Positions 45,246 to 55,790 of a stretch of DNA of 64,000 nucleotides are shown here, piece by piece. Source of the DNA: Mortierella alpina. Its lineage: Eukaryota; Mortierellomycota; Mortierellomycetes; Mortierellales; Mortierellaceae. Every line of letters begins with the position of its first letter. The first letter of the stretch is position 1. Made by a program: the position numbers and the translations under genes. The stretch is from positions 248,001 through 312,000 of the forward strand of contig JANATF010000006.1 in the NCBI GenBank assembly GCA_029449245.1, written 5' to 3'. The notes under the pieces are model-generated. The model did not search any database, had not been told where the DNA came from, and saw nothing but the letters and a program-made list of their open reading frames with translations.

Positions 45246-48200
45246 TCAGTAACCTGTGGATGGTACAGTTCAGAGCAATAAAAAAAAATGTATATCTGAA
45301 GAGTTCTTCTTACCCGAGTTGGTCGAAATAGACCGAAAGTTGCCAGGCTTGGGGATCCGACTGTTACCACTAGTGCTGGATGCTGCAGCGGACCCCACAC
45401 TGCTCGCCGAGGAAGAGTGCATGAGCAATGATGAAGAAGAGGAAGCGATGTAGGCTGACATTGGAGGCACTGGGTCGAAGGGGTGAATAGAATCCGGATA
45501 ATGAATGGGAGGGCTCAGAAGCGACTCGGCTCCCTTTGCGTACCTGAAGGAGGTGTCAACCCGCGTTGATGACGAGGACGAAGACAAGGGCGAGGTCGGA
45601 GAGAGCGTGGCGCCGGATTGCACACTTGCTGAAGACGTGGTATATCGACGTGCTGGGGTAGGGGTTGTGGCAATGGTGCTCACGGGCGAGTTGTCACTTG
45701 ACGGGGCTAGGCTTGCAGCTGGACTAAAGGCTCCAGGTCTTTGCAGGTCTATCGTGGCAGACTTCTTGTTCATGGGACATCCTGATCCACGCATCAGGTG
45801 TCGCTTCCATGCTGCCTCATCACTGGGTGACATGATAACCTGGCAGAGAGGGCACCTCACCGTCGTCGCTTTGACCGCTATAGTACAGCACGGGATGGAT
45901 GAGAACGCTAGACCCATTGGAGAAAGTTCTTCGTAGTGAAAATTGACAGATTACGTACCTCTGCAACCGGCTGCTACATGGGCTAGGAATGAGTCTGCGG
46001 GCATGATCTCCTTGCAGCTCTCACACTGTTTGACAAACTTCCGGCGCGAACATTCCTTGAGCATATGTTCCGCAAGCGTGGGCACTTCAATGATCTGCAA
46101 AAGAGACGAGCCATTGGTGAGATGATGAATTTTTGACAAGATATATATCTTGATTAAAAATCCGCAACTTACAATCTTGCAGTACGAGCAATTGGCAAGC
46201 ATCGCACATTCGCTCCAGTAATGTGCCACCAGTCCCTCATCTGTGAAGGCGCTGCTGCGCTCGTCGCAAAACACGCAGAACCGATCCTTGGCAGACTTTG
46301 ATTGTGAAGGAGAGTCGCTGCCAGACTGCTGATCAGATCCTGATACCTTGGATCTTGCTGCGCCTACTTTTGATCTAGGCTGAAGTGACCGCGCAGTTGT
46401 TCTGGGAACGGTCGAAGTCTGTGCGGCAGAGGGCTGCCATTCAAGGGAATCAATTAGTCCAAGATTCATTCATTTCCCAGCAGCTGCAACTACCTGGCCA
46501 TTTCTATTGGCGATCAATCGTACTCTAGTTTCTTCCGAGGCTGTCGAATCATTTTCGTCGTCGGGCGATAGAGCACTTTGCTTTTTGACCATTGCCCGAG
46601 GAACACCTAGCAGTGAGAAACGGAATTGGAGGTAAGGACATGCCAGGGCTGAACATCCAAAAAAGAATCATCGTCGTGCCGAGTGGGAAAAGGCTCTATA
46701 CCGGTGTATATATCCTGCGTCGCTTTAGCAGTCTGTCGCAATGGCATTTTTAAACGAGCCTGGTGTGCCAGTGCAGTTTCCGAGCGCTGTCTGGAGCTCT
46801 GACGACCGGTTTTAGAAAATCCTGGTGAATCCGGTTCAACTAGAAGACTCTTTAGTGAATCCATGTGCAAATTGACTCCCAGTGGTGTGGGAATGGGTCT
46901 CCGCTTTCCTGAACTAGATGAGCTCTGACTGGTGCGTAAGCTGGGTTCCGTGGCAATGCCAGAGGTGTTGGCTGTAGACCGAGATGGGGCTGGCGAGTGT
47001 CCTGGTGTAATCGTTGACCTTCTGGGTTCGAGCTCCTTTTGAATGCTCTATGGTATTATTCAAAAGAGTTTATGATTCACAATATCGAGTGAGTGAGTGA
47101 ACGGGATACTGCCTGATGAACGGCTTGGATGCGTGAAGAATTGCGCTAAAGCTCACCTCGACAATCAACGGCTTTACGCCTGGTAAGAACTGCTCCACCC
47201 TGGTCTTGTTCAGGAATTTGCAAACGTCGATAATCAGCCTGCGAGCTGCAACGCGAACCTCCCCGTTTGTGTGACTGAGGTAAGGGACCGCAAACTCGGT
47301 AATATTCTGTGTTCACAAATAGGTCAAAACTCTCCGCATTAGTCTCTCGGCCGTATCAGCACAGATAAGGTTGATGTTGACATGGATCATGTTGCACCAT
47401 ACCTCAAAATCAAGACCGCCCGGAGTTCCTTTGCCTGCTACGCTGTCATGAACCCCAAACTCATCGACGAGTCTGGCTACGATTCCTACCCGCGACTCTG
47501 CTTGTTTGTAGAGAACCGTGCCTCTGGCTGGCTTGAAAACCAATGGCAGGATCGCATAGGGATGCGACCTAAAGCAATTGCAAAGCATCACAATCTTGTT
47601 GATTGCTCCGTTCGCAACTCGTGAGTTGAGATCGGATGCTCTTACGAGCAATTGTGCAAAAACTGGCTCCAAAGAGCGATATGCAATTGCACTGGGCACC
47701 TCGTTTTGAAGACTATATTCTAGTGTAAAAAAATGTAGAGAGAGGAACGACATGTCAATTGCCTGTTGCCAAGGAGATTAGATCGGCTCGTTGATCTTGA
47801 TGCTGCCACTTACTCACGGCCTGATCGAGCAAGGCCAACGTGATTGTAACAACCTTTTCGCGCGTATCGGCCAGGGCGACTGAAATGACTTGAAAAGCAG
47901 CTTTTGCCAGCAAGGCCTATAAAAACAATCATGCAATGTATCGTTCAGTAAAAGACGTAGGCGAGACGCAGTACCAAAATATAATATATAGCACAGCTGT
48001 CCAAGCTTACAGGGTCACCGAGTTGGTCAATCTCATCCGCATAGCACTCATTCTCCAAATACTCCTTGACATGCTCAATGGCATGCTGTCGAAGCTGCAG
48101 CTCGCGACTAATAAGGCCTGATATAATTTTGGCTGAGAACACTTGAAGAGGAACAGCAAATGTCGCTTGTTCTTGCTCGGTCAGTTCTTTGGAAAGTATA

Positions 48201-50854
48201 ATGCTCTCCTCTTCCTGCATAAGCCCCGCTTGACTGGTTTGATCAAGTGTGTACGAGTGGTTCGAGGATAAAGTTGTCTTGTAGGGTGAATTGGTCCTTG
48301 AGCGCATGCTGGTATCCTCAGGTTTCTTGGGCACGCCCATGGAAAATGATCTGGACGAAGGCAGAGGGATCCTGCCTGCATAGTCTTCCTTCCTCATCTT
48401 ATCCAAATCCGAACTGTCGCTTGTGGCGGGTGAACGGCGATTATGATTGCTTGGGGCGGGAACACTCCGGCGGCTGATGGGCAGTTTGCGTCCAGAGCTC
48501 CCTGTGCTGCCTATTGATATGTTCCTGACATCCATATTGCTGAGCAGATGGCTCGCAGAGAAACTCTAAAGAAGCAATAAAGCTTGTGAGTGCCGAGCAT
48601 AGATACCACACAACCAGTGACAGTTATAGCGCAGCAAGCCTCACCTTTGATCCGGCAAACGAGGTTTCATCTCCCACATCCTCATCGATCGTATCAGAGG
48701 GTGTCAAGGATACTATCGTTGCATCCCCCTCCGAGATGATAAAGAAGCCATTGAGAGACAGCTGAGAGTGCATTCTTGCCTTCACGTCCGCAACTTTTGC
48801 CTGATCATAGGTAACCCAGTAAATAACTCCGTGCATTAGTACAAGAACGTAGGTAGCATATCTTAAACCCCTAAGCCGATCCTCACCTTCAACTCCTGCG
48901 CCAGGTCGAAATCGTCGTTTTCAGCTGCCTGGTGCTTCTCAGCGTCCAGTTCCTGAACTCTGTCCGCAAACTAGTAAAGTAGCCAAAGTGTCATTACTTG
49001 ATATAATAATAGCAGCTACCGCTTTGGTTAAACATGCCACCATCCGAACTCACCTTGGTCATCTCGTCATAGCCGGTCTTGAATAGTTTTGCTGACTGGA
49101 AATCCTCCACTAACAGATACAGGGGGTTGACTTTGTTAAATAATGCACCACTGGTCCTGCGCGGTTCGCGTTCCTTGACAAGAGTAACTTTCTTACCTTT
49201 CACCGCGTTGAGTTTCGCATTGATAAATGCGGCTGCAATATTCTTCATTTCCTGATCCATGTAGTCAGTGTGCTGTTCCTTGATCTCTGCAACTGACAAT
49301 GCTGGTACAGCACTGGTCAAATTTTGCACGTCGGCGCCCAACCCCATCGTAGGGGGAGGCGGATGCGCCAGTGATGTCTCCGAAAAACCATGCCCTGGCC
49401 CATTGACAACCTCGCACTAGGAAGAAACAATTAAGTGAGTTCGAATATTCCAAGTGCCTACCCACCTACAGCTTGCTCTGCAAGGTATTCTGGCGCAAAG
49501 AGGCTTACCTCATCGAAATCCAGACGTTCAGAGTCAGCCAAAAGTTCATCCTCCAGTGGCTCGCCTAGTACATTCAATGCCAAAATTGCGACCTAACAGT
49601 CGGCTTTGTTAAAATGATGATCTCGACTCGAGCGCTTGAATCCAACGTACTGTAGCCTAGTAATGACCAGCTGTTTTCAACGTTACCTGGTGGTAGATAT
49701 TCAGCGGGTTGACATGGCACTGCCGTATAACGACCCGCAAATATTCGCCTTCAACGTCGAAATTAATCGATCTGAGTTCCCGTCCCGAATAGTTGGATGC
49801 CGCGTTACTGTCGAAGGATATTGATCCGAGCTTTTGAAATTGCAACACCGGCAGATTTTTTTGAACTGGCATTCTTGGAATGAGATCAAGGCCATCGTCG
49901 TCCTCATCGTAATCGGGTTCATCGTGCTCCCTGTACGCGCCGTCCTGATCTGCCTCGCTACCCGCAGCTGCTTGCGTACCATCTCCTGCTGGGTCCGCAC
50001 TGACAGACTGTACACCTTTCCTGGATCCCATCCAGAAGTCCAGTCTGCTAGGTATCTTGTATTGATGTGACAGAATTTGGATCTTTCGAATTTTCGAGTG
50101 CCCACAGGAGAACCGTAGTACAAGATCCTGTGGATAAGTGCAGAATCTAAGGTTGATCAAGCGTATTAGCAAAAAGTGCTCAGCCGCGAGGTGTAGCTCA
50201 TTGTAGCGGTCTTTGCATCTTACCTTGGAGTGTGCCATCCCTTCCCTGCCGACTTTTGCATCAGGCCGACCAGTTCCTCTGGCGGGTATCCGACATCCCA
50301 TCCTGATGCCATTTGGATCTCATAAGGGAGACGCTGAGGTGCCAACACCATGAGGTACTCCTGAAGCGCCTGGGGATTACTCTGCAGGGGTGCTCCTGTC
50401 TGGCTCTCCGCCGAGTTTCGATCCCGCAACGAAACGATTAACTGTTCGTCAGCCCCATCCTCAGGGTGGCGGTTATGTGACCCCAAGGAACCCGCTGCAA
50501 AGGGAACACTGCTAAGAGAGGCAAAGAACAAGGCGCTATTTTAGACAACGTGCTATAGTTTTGCCAAAATAACGCGTGTGGATCCGAGCGACAACAGTGT
50601 AGCCTGCAGAACAGGTTGCCGGCTGCAGGCGGAGTGAACGTTGATGCAGAATGCTGCAGAAGTGGTCTTCTCTCCATTGCTTCGGTGCTCCTGAGGAATA
50701 AGCTTGTCGTGTTTGAGAGTCTTAAAGTCATATAGCTGTCTTACGCTCTGGGGCGGCCGATGAGTGATCGCCTGCGGGGCCGCAAACGGAGACTAGTGCT
50801 TGACTTTCTCGAGGCATGGGACTGGGTTGTTTCGTATGTTGTCGGTGGCCGCAT
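45246..50854 (-). CDS. CEP104-like microtubule plus-end/ciliary-tip protein (jelly roll, TOG, zinc fingers, SxIP)
   Basis: Seventeen exons (minus): 50854-50745, 50511-50224, 50146-49687, 49592-49509, 49416-49197, 49109-49054, 48970-48887, 48800-48645, 48565-48011, 47916-47818, 47762-47403, 47306-47157, 47047-46702, 46606-46494, 46433-46173, 46094-45959, 45877-45314, plus a tentative 8-nt terminal exon 45253-45246; about 1349 residues. The N-terminal jelly roll (about 95-310) has GWDVGYPPEEL, GWHTPRFCTYPQDLVLRF, IRKIQILSHQYKIPS, ELRSINFDVEGEYLRVV and NPLNIYHQVAILALNVLGEP, as in CEP104. A coiled coil, a TOG domain (about 620-874) and a zinc-finger array (about 1083-1200, FCVFCDE, NCSYCK, CESCKE, CPLCQ) follow. 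A C-terminal SRIPKPG fits the SxIP EB1-binding motif. The first exon and last exon are the least certain parts. Confidence 0.85.
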
Positions 50855-51654
50855 CCCGAGAAAGTAGGCAAGGGTGGGCGTGGATGGAGGAGGGCAGGAA
50901 TCAGACGATTCTCTTCTGTGATTGGAGTGACCACGCAGATAAGGCAGGCTGTTCGAGAAGAAGTCGATGGAGAGGAGACGGACAATGGTTGTGAGCAAAG
51001 TCAATGAGAGAGAGAGACCTAAAGAAAAAAGAAAAAGATAAACGACAACAAAAAAAAAAGGACCATGCACACCTAAATTTATCGCGCGCTCCCAGGGGTT
51101 CGCTTACCGCGCGATATATCACAGGCATGCCACACAAACACCTGTTCCTCTCCTCCAGTACATTGCATTGCAAGATAGCTCAGTCGGCAGCAAAGAGCAA
51201 CAATGCTATGTTTCCCAGGGCCACTTGTGCAGACACTTACCCCATCCGCTCCGGATTGTTTTGTCCCTGCGAGAACAAAAAAAGAAGCAAAAACCGCAAG
51301 ACTTTGCAGCATGCCTCTATCCTTCTTCTCCATATGTGATGGACAGGGTATCCCAGCGATGCCGTCCATTCCAGTGATGGTGCAGTAGGGTTTCGCTGAC
51401 TTTAGACCTCAAGCCTCGAAACATGAGCCCCCGAGAGCAGGCCAGGCACCATGCTTGGATGTAATGTCACTAAATCTCGTGGCCAGCCGAATACCGTGAC
51501 GTTTTAGCAATCGTTAGTTCCTTGCCCTTTTTGTCCAGCTCAGCCATAGAAAGCCAGGGAACGATTTCGTTCTCGCGTAGGACTCGAAGCCAGGAGATCT
51601 CTTTCATCGCAACTCCCATCCTCCCCCACTACACATTCCTACTTCACCGCCACA
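50855..51654. promoter_or_regulatory. Divergent upstream region of CEP104-like and CCT6 genes
   Basis: About 800 bases between two genes of microtubule biology transcribed in opposite directions. Short open frames have no domain. A tRNA-like string agatagctcagtcgg near 51174 lacks a matching T arm and acceptor stem. An A-run lies at about 51050-51059. Confidence 0.5.
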
Positions 51655-53912
51655 ATGTAAGTCTGGACTTGCAGAATTAGAGTCCACGTCAGCACTGCTA
51701 CAGAAAGGCTCTCTCATCATCAGCGACCCATCTCGCCCAGATTTCAGGATCGCCGACGCTTTTTGTTGATCAGCCCCTGAGCAACAACCTTTCAGCCTCC
51801 TCTGGAGCACATGCACCGAGTCATTTATGCAGCTGATGCAGCCTAAAGTGGGAATTACTTTGGACTGACATGGCTTCTTTTGTTGTTCTAGGTCTGGAGG
51901 CTCTGCTGTTTCTCTCATTAACCCCAACTCGGAGGTTGCCCGTCGTGGCCAGGCCCTTCAATTGAACATCAACGGTGCCGTTGGTCTTATGGAGGTTGTT
52001 CGTTCGAATCTCGGCCCCAAGGGAACCATCAAGATGTTGGTTAGCGGTGCTGGCGATATCAAGTTGACCAAGGATGGAAAGGTCCTGTTGAGCGAGATGG
52101 TACGGCTGTTAACCACGAACCTGATCAATTGAGGCGACACGCCCTACTCGCTGCCCTGTTGTATTCGTGTTCTCAAGACCATATGGACTGACTCACCTCA
52201 CTCTTTGTCTTCCTCCTCTGTCTTGCTCTATGGATCGATCTGAATATTTGCCGACTTGTCTTTATCAGCAAATCCAAAACCCCACTGCTGCCATGATTGC
52301 ACGCGCAGCTACGGCCCAGGATGAGATTACTGGAGACGGTACTACTTCGATCGTCATGCTCGTGGGCGAGTTTATGAAGCAGGCTGATCGTCACATTTCC
52401 GAGGGTCTTCATCCTCGCATCATCACGGAGGGATTCGAGCTTGCCAAGAAGGAATCGCTTAACGTACGTGGGGTGCACTCTGACAAATTTTGGGAGAGAA
52501 GCTTGTTGACTGACAGGAGGAAATTTATGCACCTCAAAAGCGACACGTCTTGAAGATTTGAAATTGACCCTGGACTATCTTTGTGACCCTCCCGTCTTAT
52601 TTCTCGACAATCTACAGTTCTTGGACTCTTTCGCCATCAAGAAGGAGATTGACCGCGAGTTGCTCATTTCGGTCGCCCGTACATCGCTCCGAACCAAGGT
52701 CCACCGCGCCTTGGCTGATACCCTTACGGAGGCCGTTGTGGACGCTGTCTTGACCATCTACCGCGAGAACGAGCCAATTGACTTGCACATGGTTGAGATC
52801 ATGGCTATGCAGCACAGGAGCGAGATTGATACGCGCCTTGTTCGCGGATTGGTCATGGATCACGGCGCCAGACACCCCGACATGCCCAAGCGCGTCAAGG
52901 ATGCGTTCGTCCTCACCCTCAACGTGTCCCTGGAATACGAGAAGAGCGAGGTCAACTCTGGATTTTTCTACAGCTCTGCTGAGCAGAGGGAGAAGCTCGT
53001 CGAGTCCGAGCGCAAGTTTGTGGACGAGAAGCTGAAGAAGATCGTGGAACTCAAGAGACACGTGTGCGGCGACACCAACAAGGGTTTTGTTATCATCAAT
53101 CAGAAGGGTATCGATCCTCTCTCGCTCGATGTCCTGGCCAAGAACGGAATCTTGGCTCTGAGACGTGCCAAGAGAAGAAACATGGAGCGCATGCAATTGA
53201 TTTGTGGAGGTGTGGCCCAGAACTCTGTCGATGATCTCTCACCCGACGTTTTGGGATGGGCCGGTTTGATCTACGAACACACCTTGGGCGAGGATAAGTT
53301 CACATTTGTCGAAGATGTCAAGGAACCTAGCTCAGCTACCATTCTGATCAAGGGTAAGACGTGTCTTACAGCAGGCATAAGCACAGTTAAAGCGGTCCTA
53401 TATGGATTTTCTAACGATTGATACTTGTGTCTATAGGTCCTAACCCCCATACGATCCACCAGACCAAGGATGCCATCCGTGATGGTCTCCGTGCTGTCAA
53501 GAACACTCTGGAGGATGGTTCGGTCGTACCAGGTGCTGGTGCATTCCAGGTCGCTCTTCACTCTCACTTGCTCAAGTTCAAAGACTCTGTCAAGGGCCGT
53601 GTCAAGGCTGGCATCACCTCATTCGCTGAGGGTGTGTTGGTCATCCCCAAGACTTTGGCTGCAAACGGTGGTTTTGACCCCATGGATGTCCTTGTGACCA
53701 TGCAGGAGGAATACGAGGAGGGCCACATTGTCGGTGTTGATCTTCAGAGCGGAGAGACGTTGGATCCTATTGCTGAGGGTATTTGGGACAACTACCGCGT
53801 TGTCCGTAACATGATGCAGAACTCTTCCGTTATTGCAACCAACTTTTTGTTGGTTGACGAGATGATGAGAGCCGGCCGCTCGTCGCTGAAGGCCGACAAC
53901 GGCATGGAGTAA
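51655..53912 (+). CDS. CCT6: T-complex protein 1 subunit zeta (CCT6)
   Basis: Exons 51655-51656 (AT only), 51892-52099, 52269-52463, 52618-53353, 53437-53912 give 538 residues. The start codon is split by the first intron (AT before GTAAGT, G after a ttctag acceptor). The join yields [20 protein letters not shown], the expected N terminus, and no other ATG fits. Group II chaperonin signatures: [44 protein letters not shown] and [15 protein letters not shown]. The order [16 protein letters not shown] and [17 protein letters not shown] identifies the zeta subunit. It is one of eight subunits of the cytosolic TRiC/CCT ring that folds actin and tubulin. It stands head to head with the CEP104-like gene. 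Confidence 0.97.
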
Positions 53913-54054
53913 GGTGGCAGTTTAGAAGGATGCGGGATTCAGGGGGGATAAGTAGTGTTTTGGTTCACGATCATCAGGAAGCAAATTTTTAAAAAACAAA
54001 TATTGCACAAAGTAGACTATGGTACAAGTTGTTGGCAGTGCAGGGATGAGTCGA

Positions 54055-55312
54055 CTAATCGTCGAAGCAATCCATCAGGGTGTCGAGGGGATTTCTCGGC
54101 TGAGTATGCGGGCTCGTGGCAGCCTCGGCATCTACGAGGAGGTTAATGTTAGTCTGAGTGTTCTGGAAGGCTAAACGTAGCAGGCACCTTTGCTGCTGGG
54201 CACGCGTAGCTTGTCTCTTACCCATGTCTGCATTACGCGGCTTGAGCTCTCGATTCGCTGCGACGACGTCCCGCCTCGAATCTAGGATATGAATGACTTT
54301 GGGCACTGTTGACGTGAAAATTAAGAGTCGGTTAACCGGATGCTGGGCGGACAGAATACGTCAATAGTTTTGTGCCCAGAGCTTTAGGTGATCCTCAGAA
54401 CTATACATACGCAACAGTTTCATCTTTTGAAGTTCCTGGTAAACCTGTGAATCGGGTGCCACGATGTTTTTCTCAATCTGTCCAGCGTCCAGTCGTCGGA
54501 TCTCGTTTTGAAGGGTCTATATTCATTGTGTTACAGTGAGTAAGTAGGTACAGGATAAGGAGAACTTAGAAGAGCGACTTCCAACCATGTCCGATTGCCG
54601 TTACCTTGTAGTACTCGCGCTTGTCTTTCAAGGCGCTATGCCTGGCCTGTAGAGTTACAATGCGAGATCGAAGCTGAGCGTACTTTTGAACACGAGGATC
54701 TTTTGAGATGGATGCCAATGTCACCGCGGACGAGCTTCCTGCCACCTGACTGAGGCTTTCATTGTAAAGCATTTCATTGTCGCTATCTTGTCCATGTTGC
54801 CACGTCTCTGGAAACATGTCGATCCAGTCCGAGTTGAGCAGTTCTGGAATGGATTTTGTCCGGATGATGATACCGCCTTGCTTAGCTTTCCGGCGCAATT
54901 CATACTGGTTTGATTCCAACTGCTCCAGCAGTTGGCGGACGGATTGGCTGTTGAAGGATAGGCGCAAAGACTTCTTGCTGATGGCATGCACTGTCAAGAG
55001 AGGGATTTTGTTGGATGAGTCCGGTGTTCGCTATGGCAGTGCGCATGTACATACAGTTACTCTATGCAGCAGCGCGAACGCACCTTTTGATAGGACACTA
55101 GCCACTACAGCGTCAGGGATGGATGCTTGTGCTTCCCCTTCGTCAGTGAGTCGTGCCCGATGGCGTCTCCAGTCTGAGGAGGGTCGAATGGGTGCCTCGA
55201 GCAGTCTGACTTGGGAGTTGATGAATGCCTTCTTGTCGTGGTAGTAGCGTGCCTGACCCACCGATGATTGGTCGGTGTTGGCCATGGCTGTGATGTCGAT
55301 GCTTCCTGACAT
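54055..55312 (-). CDS. Fta4/Nkp1-like kinetochore (Sim4/CCAN) subunit
   Basis: Five exons (minus): 55312-55084, 54990-54605, 54516-54411, 54305-54222, 54131-54055, giving 293 residues, close to the usual Fta4 length. The N-terminal segment DKKAFINSQVRLLEAPIRPSSDWRR and the following IPDAVVASVLSKVHAISKKSLRLSFNSQSVRQLLEQLE resemble the fungal Fta4 family of the inner kinetochore. I judge this from pattern, not alignment. The middle has KAKQGGIIIRTKSIPELLNSDWIDMFPETW. The second half is a helical, probably coiled-coil region (VQKYAQLRSRIVTLQARHSALKDKREYY..LQNEIRRLDAGQIE). It would bind a Cnl2/Nkp2-type partner at centromeres. Another small coiled-coil nuclear protein cannot be ruled out. The gene ends close to and converges with CCT6. 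Confidence 0.65.
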
Positions 55313-55790
55313 TTACTTCCTACTTCCTACGTGCTACCTGTCTCCTGCTGCCTGCTTTGCCCGTTAGGACTATGTTCTTCAGACGGGTCCTGAAGGAATG
55401 GCCCCTTGGTTGTTTAATTGACGCGCGTGAGGTCTGCAAGTCTGCTGGTTTTGAGAAGGTGCGCTCAAAACGCCAGACGTTCAGCTCGGCTGTCAGTAGT
55501 GGCTTTGGACAATTTTTTTTTTCATTTCTTTCACGAGATCGTTTGAGAACCTGACTCTTTTCTCTTTTGATCCACAACTCATTCTTGTTCTTTCCACTCT
55601 ACCTCACTCTCTCACACCCTCCACCTCCTTCGACCTTCTCTCTGCCCGTCACCTTTTCCTAGTCTCCTTAATCATCCAGGTGGCCCACGCCGTGTACAAC
55701 CCTGCTCCCATCTCCAGGACTCCATCCTGCGCTTGGTTACATCCCCAACGACTTTCTCAGCCAGACCAGAGCGAGCTCCACGCCACCATC
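55313..55790. promoter_or_regulatory. Divergent upstream region of Fta4-like and PCF11 genes
   Basis: About 480 bases; the right half is a C/T-rich leader. No gene is seen. An in-frame non-ATG extension upstream of the Pcf11 ATG (from 55680) lies in this leader. Confidence 0.5.

Noticed and set aside
45270-45313. Read-through end of the CEP104-like protein (stop at 45270)
   Set aside because: A good GTAAGA donor and a ccacag acceptor suggest a 60-base intron instead. The alternative changes only the last dozen residues and remains possible.
51170-51245. tRNA-like string agatagctcagtcgg
   Set aside because: Only the D-arm-like part matches. No acceptor pairing, anticodon stem or TTCGA-type T arm follows.
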